From Geothrix terrae (lineage in GTDB: Bacteria > Acidobacteriota > Holophagae > Holophagales > Holophagaceae): 64,000 nt of DNA. The number at the start of each line of letters is the position of its first letter. The stretch's first letter is position 1. Shown here piece by piece: positions 9,122-17,365 of this stretch. Both the position numbers and the translations under genes were made by a program. The notes beneath the pieces are model-generated. The model searched no databases and had not been told where the DNA came from. It saw only the letters and a program-made list of their open reading frames with translations. The stretch covers positions 118,559-182,558 of the forward strand of contig NZ_JAKZLA010000008.1 of NCBI RefSeq assembly GCF_022808775.1, given 5' to 3'.

Positions 9122-9144
9122 GACCCGCGCCGGAGCGCCGGGTC
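9122..9144. terminator. GC-rich hairpin between convergent kinase and Hpt genes
   Basis: GACCCGCGC (9122-9130) pairs with GCGCCGGGTC (9135-9144) around a CGGA loop with one bulged base. It lies between two converging genes, where a shared terminator is expected. No T-tract follows, so function is uncertain. Confidence 0.35.
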
Positions 9145-9556
9145 ACTGCGGCGCGTGGGTCCTGAGGTGATCGCGGAAGGCCTGGATGGAGGCGGCCCCG
9201 ACCTCCTGGAATCCTTCCAGGGCGGATTGGCAGGCCGCCGGATCACCACCCTTCGCGGCCGCTTCGATGGCCGCCGCGCGAGACCGGAGCGTCGCCAGCC
9301 CGATGCTCCCCGAGGAGCCCTTCAGGCGGTGGGCGGAGGCGCGCACCCGCGCCAGGTCCGCGGCCTCGAGAGCCTCCAGCAGGTGGAGGCGATCCTCGGC
9401 GAAGCGGCGCTCGAACAGGTCGACCATCTGGAGGAGGCGCGCCTCGGGGATCCCATGCTGGAGGCAGGTGTCCAGGTAGGCCCAGTCCAGAAGGGGGGAC
9501 CGGGGACGAGCCCCCTCCTCCTCCCCCTGGCCTGAAGGGCGCTGCCGATCGGACAT
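9143..9556 (-). CDS. Hpt-domain histidine phosphotransfer protein
   Basis: A 137-residue protein that is essentially one histidine-containing phosphotransfer domain. The phospho-accepting residue is His76 in the signature AHRLKGSSGSIG. Hpt proteins shuttle phosphate from a hybrid-kinase receiver to a response regulator in phosphorelays. The ATG at 9556 has a good GGGAGGCGGG site; an upstream in-frame start at 9595 is less likely. It faces the hybrid kinase at 7150, its most obvious donor. The 290 bases between this gene and the hydrolase at 9847 hold no gene; a TAGACT -10-like box at 9757-9762 is the only hint of a promoter there. Confidence 0.88.
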   Translation of the reverse strand: MSDRQRPSGQGEEEGARPRSPLLDWAYLDTCLQHGIPEARLLQMVDLFERRFAEDRLHLLEALEAADLARVRASAHRLKGSSGSIGLATLRSRAAAIEAAAKGGDPAACQSALEGFQEVGAASIQAFRDHLRTHAPQ

Positions 9557-9846
9557 GCCCGCCTCCCCGGGAAATAGTCTAGGCCGTTCAAGCAATTTCC
9601 TGGTGGCGCGATCAGGCGACTCGCGGATCTCCTAATTGTGCGGGCCGACTCGAGGTTTGCACTCCAGGCCCGGGTTCCGGTTCCGGAATCCGATGAATGT
9701 TGTGGTTGGCAAAATTGTCGCAGATGCTTCCAAGACTCTGCCGGCTCCGCCCAGGCTAGACTGGCCGATCTCCTTCCACCGCCGACCCGCTGCTCCGCGC
9801 CTTCGCGCCGGGCCCTCGGCGACTGCGGGAGGCGCTGGAGGCATCC

Positions 9847-11784
9847 ATGTCCATCACGCGATCCCTGGGTTCATCGGCGCTCACGCTGGTCCTGGCTGCG
9901 GGGCTCATGGCCCAGGGCACGGGCCTGCCGAGCGAGATGCCCGCCGAGTTCAGGGAGGCCTCGGGGAGCTGGGACCACACGCGCCGGGAAGTGATGATCC
10001 CCATGCGGGACGGGGTGAGGCTGAAGACGATCATCCTCGTGCCCAAGGGCGCGAAGGATGCCCCCATCCTCCTGACCCGCACGCCGTACAGCGCCGCCCA
10101 GCAGACCAGCCACGCCGCCAGCGCGCACCTGGGGCCGGTGCTGCAAGGCTACGACAACGTGGCGGACCTCATCGTGGAGGGCGCCTACATCCGCGTGATC
10201 CAGGACATCCGCGGCAAGTACGGCTCCGAGGGCGACTACGTGATGAACCGGCCCCTGCGCGGGCCCCTCAATCCCACGGAGGTGGACCACAGCACGGACA
10301 CCTGGGACACCATCGACTGGCTGGTGAAGCACCTGCCGGAGAGCAACGGCCGCGTGGGCATCCTGGGCATCTCGTACGACGGCTTCCTGCCCCTCATGGC
10401 GCTGGTGGACCCGCACCCGGCCCTGAAGGCGGCCGTGCCCATGAACCCCATGGTGGACGGCTGGCGGGGCGACGACTGGTTCCACCACGGCGCCTTCCGC
10501 GCCCAGAACCTCAGCTACATCTACGAACAGCAGGCCACCCGCGCGAACGACCTGAAGTGGTGGACCGATGTCTTCGACGACTACGACCTGTTCCTGCGGG
10601 CGGGCTCCACGGGGGCCCTGGCTGCGAGCCGGGGCATGGAGCAGCTGGGCTTCTGGCGCAAGCTCACCGAGCATCCGGCCTACGACGCCTTCTGGCGCCA
10701 GCAGGCCATGGACCAGGTCCTCGCGGGCAGGGCCGGGAAGGGGCCGCTGAAGGTGCCGACGCTCCTGGTGCACAGCCTCTACGACGCCGAGGACATCTAC
10801 GGCGCCCTGGCAGTGTGGAAGGCGCTGAAGCCCAAGGACACCACGGGCGACCACCTCTTCCTCGCCATGGGCCCCTGGAGCCACGGCGGCGAGATCGGCG
10901 AGGGCAGCAGCCTGGGACCCCTGAAATTCGGCCAGGACACGGCCCTGCACTTCCGGCGCGAGATCCTGAAGCCCTTCCTCGATCAGTACCTGAAGGGAGG
11001 AGCGAAGGCGGATCTTCCGCCGGTGAGCGCCTTCGAAACGGGCACCAACACTTGGAAGAAGCTCCCGGCCTGGCCCGTGGCCGGCGAAGGCACCGCCGTC
11101 CACGCCACGCCCTTCTACCTGGAGGCGGGGCTGAAGGTGGCCACCACCGCGCCGAAGGCCGGGGACGCTTCGTACGAAACCTATGTGTCCGACCCGGCCA
11201 AGCCCGTGCCCTTCCGGGCCCGGCCCATCCAGCCCGTGGGCTACGATCCGTCGCACACCTGGCCCCAGTGGCTCACGGACGACCAGCGCGAGGCCTCCGG
11301 CCGGCCCGACGTGCTGGCCTTCGTGTCCGAGCCGCTGAAGGAGCCCCTCCGCATCGCCGGAGAGCCCGTGGCGAACCTGGTGGCCTCCACCACCGGCACC
11401 GACGCCGACTGGGTGGTGAAGGTCATCGACGTCTACCCAGACGAGGTAGCCGCCCAGCCGCAGATGGGCGGCTACCAGCTCATGGTGTCGGCCGACATCT
11501 TCCGCGGTCGCTACCGCGAGGGCTGGGACGCTCCGAAGGCCCTGAAGCCGGACGAGCCCCTGGTCTACCGGTTCGCCCTGCCCGCTGCGAACCACGTGTT
11601 CCTGCCGGGCCACCGCGTCATGGTGCAGGTGCAGTCCACCTGGTTCCCCCTCTACGAGCGCAACCCCCAGACCTTCGTGCCCAACATCTTCTTCGCCCGG
11701 CCCGAGGACTACCGCCGCGCCACCCAGCGCGTCTGGCACGCGCCCGGCCGGGCCAGCTTCGTGGAGCTGCCGGTGGCGAGGTAG
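9847..11784 (+). CDS. Secreted CocE/NonD hydrolase of the alpha-amino-acid ester hydrolase type
   Basis: A 645-residue peptidase-S15-family alpha/beta hydrolase with a Sec signal peptide (residues ~1-23, ending in LMAQG). The nucleophile is Ser176 in GISYDG, the acid Asp313 in LYDAED and the base His346 in GPWSHGG. The spacing matches the triad of characterised alpha-amino-acid ester hydrolases. Glu315 and Asp316 next to the catalytic Asp, and GDDWFHHGAF near residue 215, match the carboxylate cluster that binds the substrate amino group in that subfamily. The C-terminal half is the usual jelly-roll domain. The likely substrates are small alpha-amino esters or amides, acting in the periplasm or outside. 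It has no evident operon partner. Confidence 0.88.
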   Translation: MSITRSLGSSALTLVLAAGLMAQGTGLPSEMPAEFREASGSWDHTRREVMIPMRDGVRLKTIILVPKGAKDAPILLTRTPYSAAQQTSHAASAHLGPVLQGYDNVADLIVEGAYIRVIQDIRGKYGSEGDYVMNRPLRGPLNPTEVDHSTDTWDTIDWLVKHLPESNGRVGILGISYDGFLPLMALVDPHPALKAAVPMNPMVDGWRGDDWFHHGAFRAQNLSYIYEQQATRANDLKWWTDVFDDYDLFLRAGSTGALAASRGMEQLGFWRKLTEHPAYDAFWRQQAMDQVLAGRAGKGPLKVPTLLVHSLYDAEDIYGALAVWKALKPKDTTGDHLFLAMGPWSHGGEIGEGSSLGPLKFGQDTALHFRREILKPFLDQYLKGGAKADLPPVSAFETGTNTWKKLPAWPVAGEGTAVHATPFYLEAGLKVATTAPKAGDASYETYVSDPAKPVPFRARPIQPVGYDPSHTWPQWLTDDQREASGRPDVLAFVSEPLKEPLRIAGEPVANLVASTTGTDADWVVKVIDVYPDEVAAQPQMGGYQLMVSADIFRGRYREGWDAPKALKPDEPLVYRFALPAANHVFLPGHRVMVQVQSTWFPLYERNPQTFVPNIFFARPEDYRRATQRVWHAPGRASFVELPVAR

Positions 11785-11863
11785 AAGGGATTTTTTGCCC
11801 TGCCCGGGAGTAGGATGGGCGCAGAATCCCATCCCGAACCAGGCCCTTGGACGGAGACGCCCC

Positions 11864-13153
11864 GTGTCGTTTCGATCGCTGCTGAGTCGACTGCTGCCCC
11901 GGAAGCCCGCGCCCACCGCCGGCACCTGGGAGCGGCCGAGGGCTCTGGACCGGGGCCGGGTGGGCCGGCCGCAGATCGCCATGGACGACCAGGGGAACGC
12001 CCTGGCCGCCTGGCATCACCGGAGCGCGGATCACGAAGGCGTCTACATCTGCCGCTATCACGGGGCCCAGCGGAGCTGGGACGTGGTGCCCCGGCGCCTC
12101 GACAGCGCCCGCACCCAGGCCCAGGCGCCGGAGATCGCCATGAACTGCCGCAGCGAACTGGCGGTGGTCTGGCACGAGCAGGAGGGGGACCAGGTCCGGG
12201 TCTGCGCCCGCCACATGCTGGGGAGCCAGGAGACCTGGGTGCCCTATCCCATGACCCTCCAGGCCGCCGCCGGCGAGGTGCACAGCCTGCACACCGCCAT
12301 GGACCTCCAGGGGAACATCCACGTCATCTGGTGCCACGGGACACCCGGGGCCTACCGCGTCTACACCAGCGGGTACCGGGCCGATGACGGGGGGTGGGAT
12401 CCGCAGCCCATCCCGCTGGGAGATCCCTCGTCGGAGCCCCTGTTCCCCCAGCTGGCGGTCAATGACGCGGGTCAGGGCCTGGTGGCCTGGGATGCCGGCG
12501 GGAACCGCATCGTGGCCTGCCACTACGATCCCGGAGGCCGCTGCTGGAGCGACCACCCCACGCGGGTGGCCGAGGGCCGCTCCATCTACCTCCGGATGGC
12601 CGTGGACGCCCGGGGGAACGCCATCGTGCTGTGGGTGGAGGAGGGTGAGGCGGGCATCCGCACGCTGCAGGCCAGCCACCTGGACGCGCGCCGGATCGAG
12701 TGGACGCGCGCGCCTCGCCTCAGCTCGGGCCGTGCCATCCTCTGGCCCCAGGTGGGAATGGACGCCCGGGGCGGGGCCCACCTCGTGTGGCGGCAGGAGG
12801 CGGCGGGCCTGATGAAGCTCTACGCCAAGCGGTTCGCCGAGGGGCGCTGGGACGAGCAGCGCACCCTGCTGGTGGAGGATGCCGGCCACAGCCAGGCCCA
12901 CGCCCTGGCCGTCAATCCCGAGGGCCACGCCGTGGTCCTCTGGCTCCAGCGCCAGGCCGCCCAGGCCATGGTCTGCGTGCGGCGCTTCGATGGCCGGGCC
13001 TGGAGCGCGCGGCCCCTCCTCCTGGGGACGCCCAGCCGCAAGGACATCCAGAATCCGGGTGCCGTGCTGGCTCCCGGCGGCCACGTGGCCGTCATCTGGC
13101 GCCAGGGCGATCCCCAGGATGGCCTCATCCTCAGCGCCATGGGCCAAGCCTAG
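11864..13153 (+). CDS. Eight-repeat, propeller-like protein of unknown function
   Basis: A 429-residue protein using a GTG start at 11864 with GGAG eight bases before it. It consists of eight repeats of roughly 50 residues, each with a core such as [45 protein letters not shown] or [15 protein letters not shown]. The pattern (hydrophobic strand, D-x-x-G-N turn, hydrophobic strand ending in Trp) is that of sialidase/NHL-like beta-propellers, so an eight-bladed propeller is the simplest model. No convincing signal peptide is seen. No catalytic motif was recognised. Its stop overlaps the convergent cobB gene by four bases. Confidence 0.7.
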   Translation: MSFRSLLSRLLPRKPAPTAGTWERPRALDRGRVGRPQIAMDDQGNALAAWHHRSADHEGVYICRYHGAQRSWDVVPRRLDSARTQAQAPEIAMNCRSELAVVWHEQEGDQVRVCARHMLGSQETWVPYPMTLQAAAGEVHSLHTAMDLQGNIHVIWCHGTPGAYRVYTSGYRADDGGWDPQPIPLGDPSSEPLFPQLAVNDAGQGLVAWDAGGNRIVACHYDPGGRCWSDHPTRVAEGRSIYLRMAVDARGNAIVLWVEEGEAGIRTLQASHLDARRIEWTRAPRLSSGRAILWPQVGMDARGGAHLVWRQEAAGLMKLYAKRFAEGRWDEQRTLLVEDAGHSQAHALAVNPEGHAVVLWLQRQAAQAMVCVRRFDGRAWSARPLLLGTPSRKDIQNPGAVLAPGGHVAVIWRQGDPQDGLILSAMGQA

Positions 13154-13854
13154 GTCCCCAGCAGCTCGTCCACGAAGGCCGGCACGAGCTCCGTGGCCCG
13201 GCCTACGCGATGCTCCCGGAAGGCGTCCACCACGCGGCTGGGCTCGAGGTTGAGCTCCACCGTCCGGGCACCTGGGCCCACGGCCGCCACGAAGCCCGCG
13301 GCGGGGTAGACGTGGCCGCTGGTGCCGATGGCCGCGAAGAGGTCGCAGCGCTCCAGGGCGTCGAAGATGCGGTCCATCTCCAGCGGCACCTCGCCGAACC
13401 AGACGATGTGGGGGCGCATCCCTCCGCGCCGGCAGACGGGACAGCGGCTGTCGGCATCCATGTCGCCGGGCCAGGAGAGGACCGTCCGGCAGGCCAGGCA
13501 GCGGCCCTTGAGCAGCTCGCCGTGCATGTGGAGCAGGTTCCGCGACCCGGCGCGATCGTGGAGGTCGTCCACGTTCTGCGTGACCAGCAGCACCTCGCCG
13601 GGCCACTCCCGCTCCAGCCGGGCCAGCGCGTGGTGCGCGGCATTGGGCTGGACGCCCGGCAGGCTCCGCCGCCGCTCGTTGTAGAAGCGGTGTACCAGGG
13701 CGGGGTTTCGCTCGAAGGCCTCGGGCGTGGCCACGTCCTCCACCCGGTGGTTCTCCCAGAGGCCATTGGCGTCCCGGAAGGTGCGCAGGCCGCTCTCCGC
13801 GGAGATCCCCGCGCCGGTGAGGATCACGAGGGAGGCGTCGCGGGAGAGGGTCAT
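13150..13854 (-). CDS. cobB: Sirtuin NAD-dependent protein deacylase
   Basis: A 234-residue sirtuin. It has the NAD-binding [14 protein letters not shown] near residues 14-27, [12 protein letters not shown] and the catalytic-His strand LLHMHGEL, and four zinc-binding cysteines in CLAC and CPVC. The FYNERRR motif supplies the Tyr and Arg, three residues apart, that let class III sirtuins (SIRT5, enteric CobB) bind succinyl or malonyl groups, so desuccinylase activity is likely. It is the last gene of a five-gene minus-strand operon, nine bases after a phosphatase gene. Confidence 0.94.
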   Translation of the reverse strand: MTLSRDASLVILTGAGISAESGLRTFRDANGLWENHRVEDVATPEAFERNPALVHRFYNERRRSLPGVQPNAAHHALARLEREWPGEVLLVTQNVDDLHDRAGSRNLLHMHGELLKGRCLACRTVLSWPGDMDADSRCPVCRRGGMRPHIVWFGEVPLEMDRIFDALERCDLFAAIGTSGHVYPAAGFVAAVGPGARTVELNLEPSRVVDAFREHRVGRATELVPAFVDELLGT

Positions 13855-13863
13855 GCCGGCATC

Positions 13864-15510
13864 CTAGCGCTTCGGCAGCAGATCCAGCGCGCGCCCGTCC
13901 ACGGGGCCGGGCCTCAGGCCCAGCTCCCGGGCGAGGGTGGGGGCGAGGTCCACGGTGCGGACGGGTTCGGGGCGCTCGCCGGCCTTCCAGGGGCCCCAGA
14001 AGATCAGCGGAACCCGCCGGTCATAGGCATAGGGGGTCCCATGGCCCGTGGGCCATTCCGTGGGGGGCACGCCGAAGACCGTCCAGGGCTTGAAGGCCAC
14101 GAGCACATCGCCGCTGCGTCCGGCTGCGTAGCTGCGGCGCAGGAGGACGCGGAGGCTGGAGTCCCGGGGGCTGCCTGTGACGGCGGGGTCCGTGGCGGCC
14201 AGCTCCTCGGCGGTGAAGGCGTCGGCCACCTCGGGCCGGGCGCGCAGCCAGGCCTGGATCTTCGCGATCACGGCCTTCCGGTCCAGCCCGGCGGCCTTGA
14301 GGGCGGCCTCCCGCAGGTAGAGGTCGTTCGGTTCGGGCGAGTCCTCCACGAGGTCGGCGTCCACCCTGAAGGCGACCTTCAGGGCCTCCCGGAGCTCCTT
14401 CAGGAAGACGGGCACGTCGATGCGCCGGGCGGGGAACCCGTTGTCGGACAGGGCTTCGGGGATGTCCATGCCGCCGTGGTCGGCGCAGAGCACCACCCAG
14501 GCGCCGGGGTCGCGCCGCCGCACCGCCTCCAGCAGCCGGGCCAGGGTGCGGTCCAGCCGATGGACCTGGTCGCGCATCTCCGTGCCCAGGGTCCCGTAGC
14601 TGTGGCCGATGTAGTCCGTGGCCGAGAAGCTCACGGTCAGCAGGTCCGTGGCGGGGCCCCGGCCCAGGTGCTCCGCCTCCATCAGGGTCTCCGCGGCTTC
14701 CAGGGTGACCTCGTCGAGGAAGGGCGACTTGCGGAACCGGGCCTCGAAGCCCTTGTCGAGGGGCATGCCCGCGCCCTGGACGAGGCGGGGCAGGGCGCCA
14801 TTGCGGATGACCTGGCCGGGGAAGGTCCAGGTGGCCACACGCCCTTCCGGGGTGGAGGGCGCCTTCGTCCACAGCCAGCTGCGGGTGGCGAAGCGATCCT
14901 TCAGGCCGGCGTCGAAGGTCATCATCCACGCGGGGAGCCGGTCGGCGTAGGCCGGCGAGGTGACGAAGCCGGCGGCTCCCGAGAACCAGTAGACGGCTGT
15001 GGGCCGGCGTCCCGCCATGAGGATGGCCGCGCGGTCCTTGCCCGACACGGAGAAGGCGCGGCTGCCGGGGGCCTGGGCCTGGAGCCAGTCGCCCAGCGTC
15101 TCGCCCAGGAAGCGGGCGTTGGTGGAGGTGGCGGGGGTGCCGCCGCCCTCCCCGTTTTCCACGCAGTAGACGAAGCGGCCGGACGCGCGCTCGAACCAGC
15201 GGTTCTCGATGATGCCCGTGTGCGCGGGGAACCGGCCCGACATCAGCACGGAGTGGCCCGGGCCGGTCTCGGTGAAGCCGTGGTCGTGGTAGGCCTCGGT
15301 GAAATAGGTGCCCTCGCGCATGAGGCGGGCCAGGCCGCCCGTCAGCTCGGGTCCGTAGGTCTGCATCAGCTCGGCGGAAAGCTGGTCCACAGAGATGGCC
15401 ACCACCAAGCGGGGCCGCTCGGCGGCGGTGAGCGACAGAGCGAGGGTCGCGGCCAGGGCTGGGACGACGGCCGCACCCAGGATCCCGGCGAGATTGGGCA
15501 GGCGCCGCAT
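13864..15510 (-). CDS. PafA-like alkaline phosphatase/phosphodiesterase family protein
   Basis: A 548-residue secreted enzyme of the alkaline phosphatase superfamily with an N-terminal hydrophobic signal (residues ~5-30). The metal ligand Asp42 (SVDQLS), the nucleophile region TETGPGHSVLMSG with Thr82, and the later metal sites TDYIGHSYG and CADHGGMD match the PafA group, which hydrolyses phosphate monoesters in the periplasm. A final GHGTPYAYDRRVPLIFWG motif completes the metal site. The start codon overlaps the stop of the upstream barrel gene (TGATG), so translation is coupled. Substrate range is not predictable from sequence. Confidence 0.88.
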   Translation of the reverse strand: MRRLPNLAGILGAAVVPALAATLALSLTAAERPRLVVAISVDQLSAELMQTYGPELTGGLARLMREGTYFTEAYHDHGFTETGPGHSVLMSGRFPAHTGIIENRWFERASGRFVYCVENGEGGGTPATSTNARFLGETLGDWLQAQAPGSRAFSVSGKDRAAILMAGRRPTAVYWFSGAAGFVTSPAYADRLPAWMMTFDAGLKDRFATRSWLWTKAPSTPEGRVATWTFPGQVIRNGALPRLVQGAGMPLDKGFEARFRKSPFLDEVTLEAAETLMEAEHLGRGPATDLLTVSFSATDYIGHSYGTLGTEMRDQVHRLDRTLARLLEAVRRRDPGAWVVLCADHGGMDIPEALSDNGFPARRIDVPVFLKELREALKVAFRVDADLVEDSPEPNDLYLREAALKAAGLDRKAVIAKIQAWLRARPEVADAFTAEELAATDPAVTGSPRDSSLRVLLRRSYAAGRSGDVLVAFKPWTVFGVPPTEWPTGHGTPYAYDRRVPLIFWGPWKAGERPEPVRTVDLAPTLARELGLRPGPVDGRALDLLPKR

Positions 15511-16154
15511 CAGAAGGTCACCCCCACGCCGAAGGTCCACATCCGCTCGAACTCCTGGCCGCTGCCCTGGGCGGTGAAGTAGGCGCCCAGATCCGAGGCG
15601 CTGCCGAGCTGCACGGGGTGATCCTTGCTGACCGGCTGCTGATAGCTGGCGGCCAGATAGGGGTGGACCAGCACGCTGGGAATGCGCCAGCGGGCCCCCA
15701 CCCGCAGCCAGGTGCGGCTCAGGTCCTTGGCGCTGGAGGCCCCCGCCGTGTCCACGGTGTAGCGCTGGAAGCGCTGGATGAGGCCGATCTCCCCGGCCAG
15801 GCCCACGAAGGGCACCCACACCTGGGCGTTGAGCCCCAGCCCCACGCCCTGCTGCTTCAGGGCGGTGCCCTGGGCGGTGGTGCCCGTGGCCAGGCTGCCG
15901 TCCGCCTTGAACTGCGAGTATTCCAGGCCGCCCTCCAGCTTCAGCAGGGGGCCCACCTGGAAGATCTGGTGGTTCACGGTGGCGATGAAGCCTTTGCCCG
16001 TGTCGAAGTCCCCTGCCACCAGCTGGCCCGTGCCCGAGATCAGGGTCTGGGGCAGGTTCTGGCCCGTGGGTCGCGGCAACTCCAGGCGCAGGTCCCACTG
16101 GGCGGAGAGGGGCAGGGCGGTGGCAAGCAGGGCGGGCAGGACGGCAAGGCGCAT
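15510..16154 (-). CDS. Outer-membrane beta-barrel protein, uncharacterised
   Basis: A 214-residue protein with a signal peptide (ending LPLSAQ), alternating hydrophobic strands and a C-terminal phenylalanine (GVGVTF), the usual mark of proteins inserted by the BAM complex. No named family was recognised beyond a small outer-membrane barrel. Start at 16154 is backed by GGAG seven bases upstream. It is coupled to the phosphatase gene that follows, so it may be the passage for that enzyme's substrate or product; this is inference only. Confidence 0.72.
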   Translation of the reverse strand: MRLAVLPALLATALPLSAQWDLRLELPRPTGQNLPQTLISGTGQLVAGDFDTGKGFIATVNHQIFQVGPLLKLEGGLEYSQFKADGSLATGTTAQGTALKQQGVGLGLNAQVWVPFVGLAGEIGLIQRFQRYTVDTAGASSAKDLSRTWLRVGARWRIPSVLVHPYLAASYQQPVSKDHPVQLGSASDLGAYFTAQGSGQEFERMWTFGVGVTF

Positions 16155-16176
16155 CGGGGCTCCGGAAAAACCTCGA

Positions 16177-16713
16177 TCATACCGTCCGCAGATTCCAGGC
16201 CCGCAGGGGCGTGTAACTTCCCTGCGGGCCGCTCTCGAAGAGCACCAGCCGATCCGCCGTGAAGGTGGCGGGGGGCGGCGCGTCGAACGCTCCCAGGGGC
16301 TGGGGCCGCCGGAGCCGCGCCAGCGTGAGGTGGGCCCGGAAGGGCTTGGCGTCGAAGGCTTCGCCCGCCGCCGCCAGGGCCCCGCGCAGGTCCGCGGCCA
16401 GGGCCTCGAGGATGGGGCTGGGGGCCAGCGCCAGCCAGAGCACCCGCGCCCGCGGGCCTGTAGGGAAGGTGCCCAGCCCAGCCGTGGCCAGGGGGAAGGC
16501 CCGGTGGCAGCCGGCGACCCCGGCGCCCAGGGCTTGGAGGGCGGACAGGCCCTCCGGCGGGCGCTCGCCCAGGAAGGCCAGGGTCAGGTGCAGGCCTTCC
16601 GGCCGGGACCAGCGGTCGATCCCGGGGTGCGCCGCCTGCCAGCGCCCCAGGGATGCCTGCAGCGCCGACGGGAGCGGCAGCGCGAAGAAGAGCCTCAGCG
16701 ATGATTCCGCCAT
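16177..16713 (-). CDS. thpR: RNA 2',3'-cyclic phosphodiesterase (LigT/ThpR family)
   Basis: A 178-residue 2H phosphoesterase. Both catalytic H-x-T-x motifs are present: HLTLAFLG in the N-terminal lobe and HLTLARLR in the C-terminal lobe. Family members open 2',3'-cyclic phosphates on RNA in the cytoplasm. The start overlaps the 3' end of the upstream thioredoxin-like gene by 19 bases. A GTG twelve bases further upstream is an alternative start. Confidence 0.9.
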   Translation of the reverse strand: MAESSLRLFFALPLPSALQASLGRWQAAHPGIDRWSRPEGLHLTLAFLGERPPEGLSALQALGAGVAGCHRAFPLATAGLGTFPTGPRARVLWLALAPSPILEALAADLRGALAAAGEAFDAKPFRAHLTLARLRRPQPLGAFDAPPPATFTADRLVLFESGPQGSYTPLRAWNLRTV

Positions 16714-17246
16714 TTGATGCTGCACCCCATGCTCGGATGCTGGACCTCCAGCGGCTCCTGGCCGGCCAGCACGCGGTCGATGGCGGCCTTCAGCTCCCGC
16801 CGGGTCACGTGGGCCGCATCCTTCCAGTTGTCGTCCAGGCGGCCCCGGTAGACCAGGTGGCGGTGCTGGTCATAGAGGAAGAAGTCCGGCGTGCAGACGG
16901 CGCCGAAGCTGCGCGCCACCACCTGTTCCTCGTCCCAGAGGTAGGGGAAGACGTAGCCCTTCGCGGCCGCCCGGGCCCGCATGGCCTCGAAGCTGTCCTC
17001 CGGGTAGGTCTCCGCGTCATTGGCATTGAGCCCCACCACCGCGCAGCGCCCCTGGTAGGCCTTCGCCAGCGCGTTGAGGCGATCGTCCACGGCCTGCACG
17101 TAGGGGCAGTGGTTGCACATGACCACCACCAGCAGGGCCGGGCAGTGGAAGTCGCGCAGGGACCAGAGCCGCCCGTCCACCCCCGGCAAGGTGAAGTCCG
17201 GACAAGTCGTGCCGAGCGGGACCATGGTGGATTCCGTCAGGGCCAT
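16695..17246 (-). CDS. Thioredoxin-like peroxiredoxin-family protein
   Basis: A 183-residue AhpC/TSA-type thioredoxin-fold protein. Cys44 and Cys47 form a CNHCPY motif, the form seen in the thioredoxin-like proteins related to resA/TlpA rather than in classical peroxiredoxins. The remaining fold features (FTLPGVDG, TPDFFLYD, VYRGRLDDN) are clear. There is no signal peptide, so it is probably cytoplasmic. The ATG at 17246 has a strong GGAGG site. It is the first gene of the operon ending in cobB, and the redox substrate is unknown. Confidence 0.82.
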   Translation of the reverse strand: MALTESTMVPLGTTCPDFTLPGVDGRLWSLRDFHCPALLVVVMCNHCPYVQAVDDRLNALAKAYQGRCAVVGLNANDAETYPEDSFEAMRARAAAKGYVFPYLWDEEQVVARSFGAVCTPDFFLYDQHRHLVYRGRLDDNWKDAAHVTRRELKAAIDRVLAGQEPLEVQHPSMGCSIKWRNHR

Positions 17247-17318
17247 GGGGACCTCCGGGGTGGCCCTTCCAATGTACGCCCAGGGGCAAGCAGACCATGC
17301 CGGGGTCATTTTTTTGAC

Positions 17319-17346
17319 TTGACCCCCCTGCCCCTGCCTCTAGGCT
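17319..17346 (+). promoter_or_regulatory. Candidate promoter for the orphan sigma-54 activator
   Basis: TTGACC (17319-17324), a 16-base spacer and TAGGCT (17341-17346) lie about 20 bases before the ATG at 17366. The T-rich run before the -35 box stands out from the GC-rich context. A second TTGACT overlaps one helical step upstream. Confidence 0.55.
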
Positions 17347-17365
17347 GATTTCAACCAAGGAGCCC

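Noticed and set aside
9636..11813. Very long alternative frames over the hydrolase and many other genes
   Set aside because: These are GC-driven shadow frames rich in Arg, Pro, Ala and Gly with no domain signatures.
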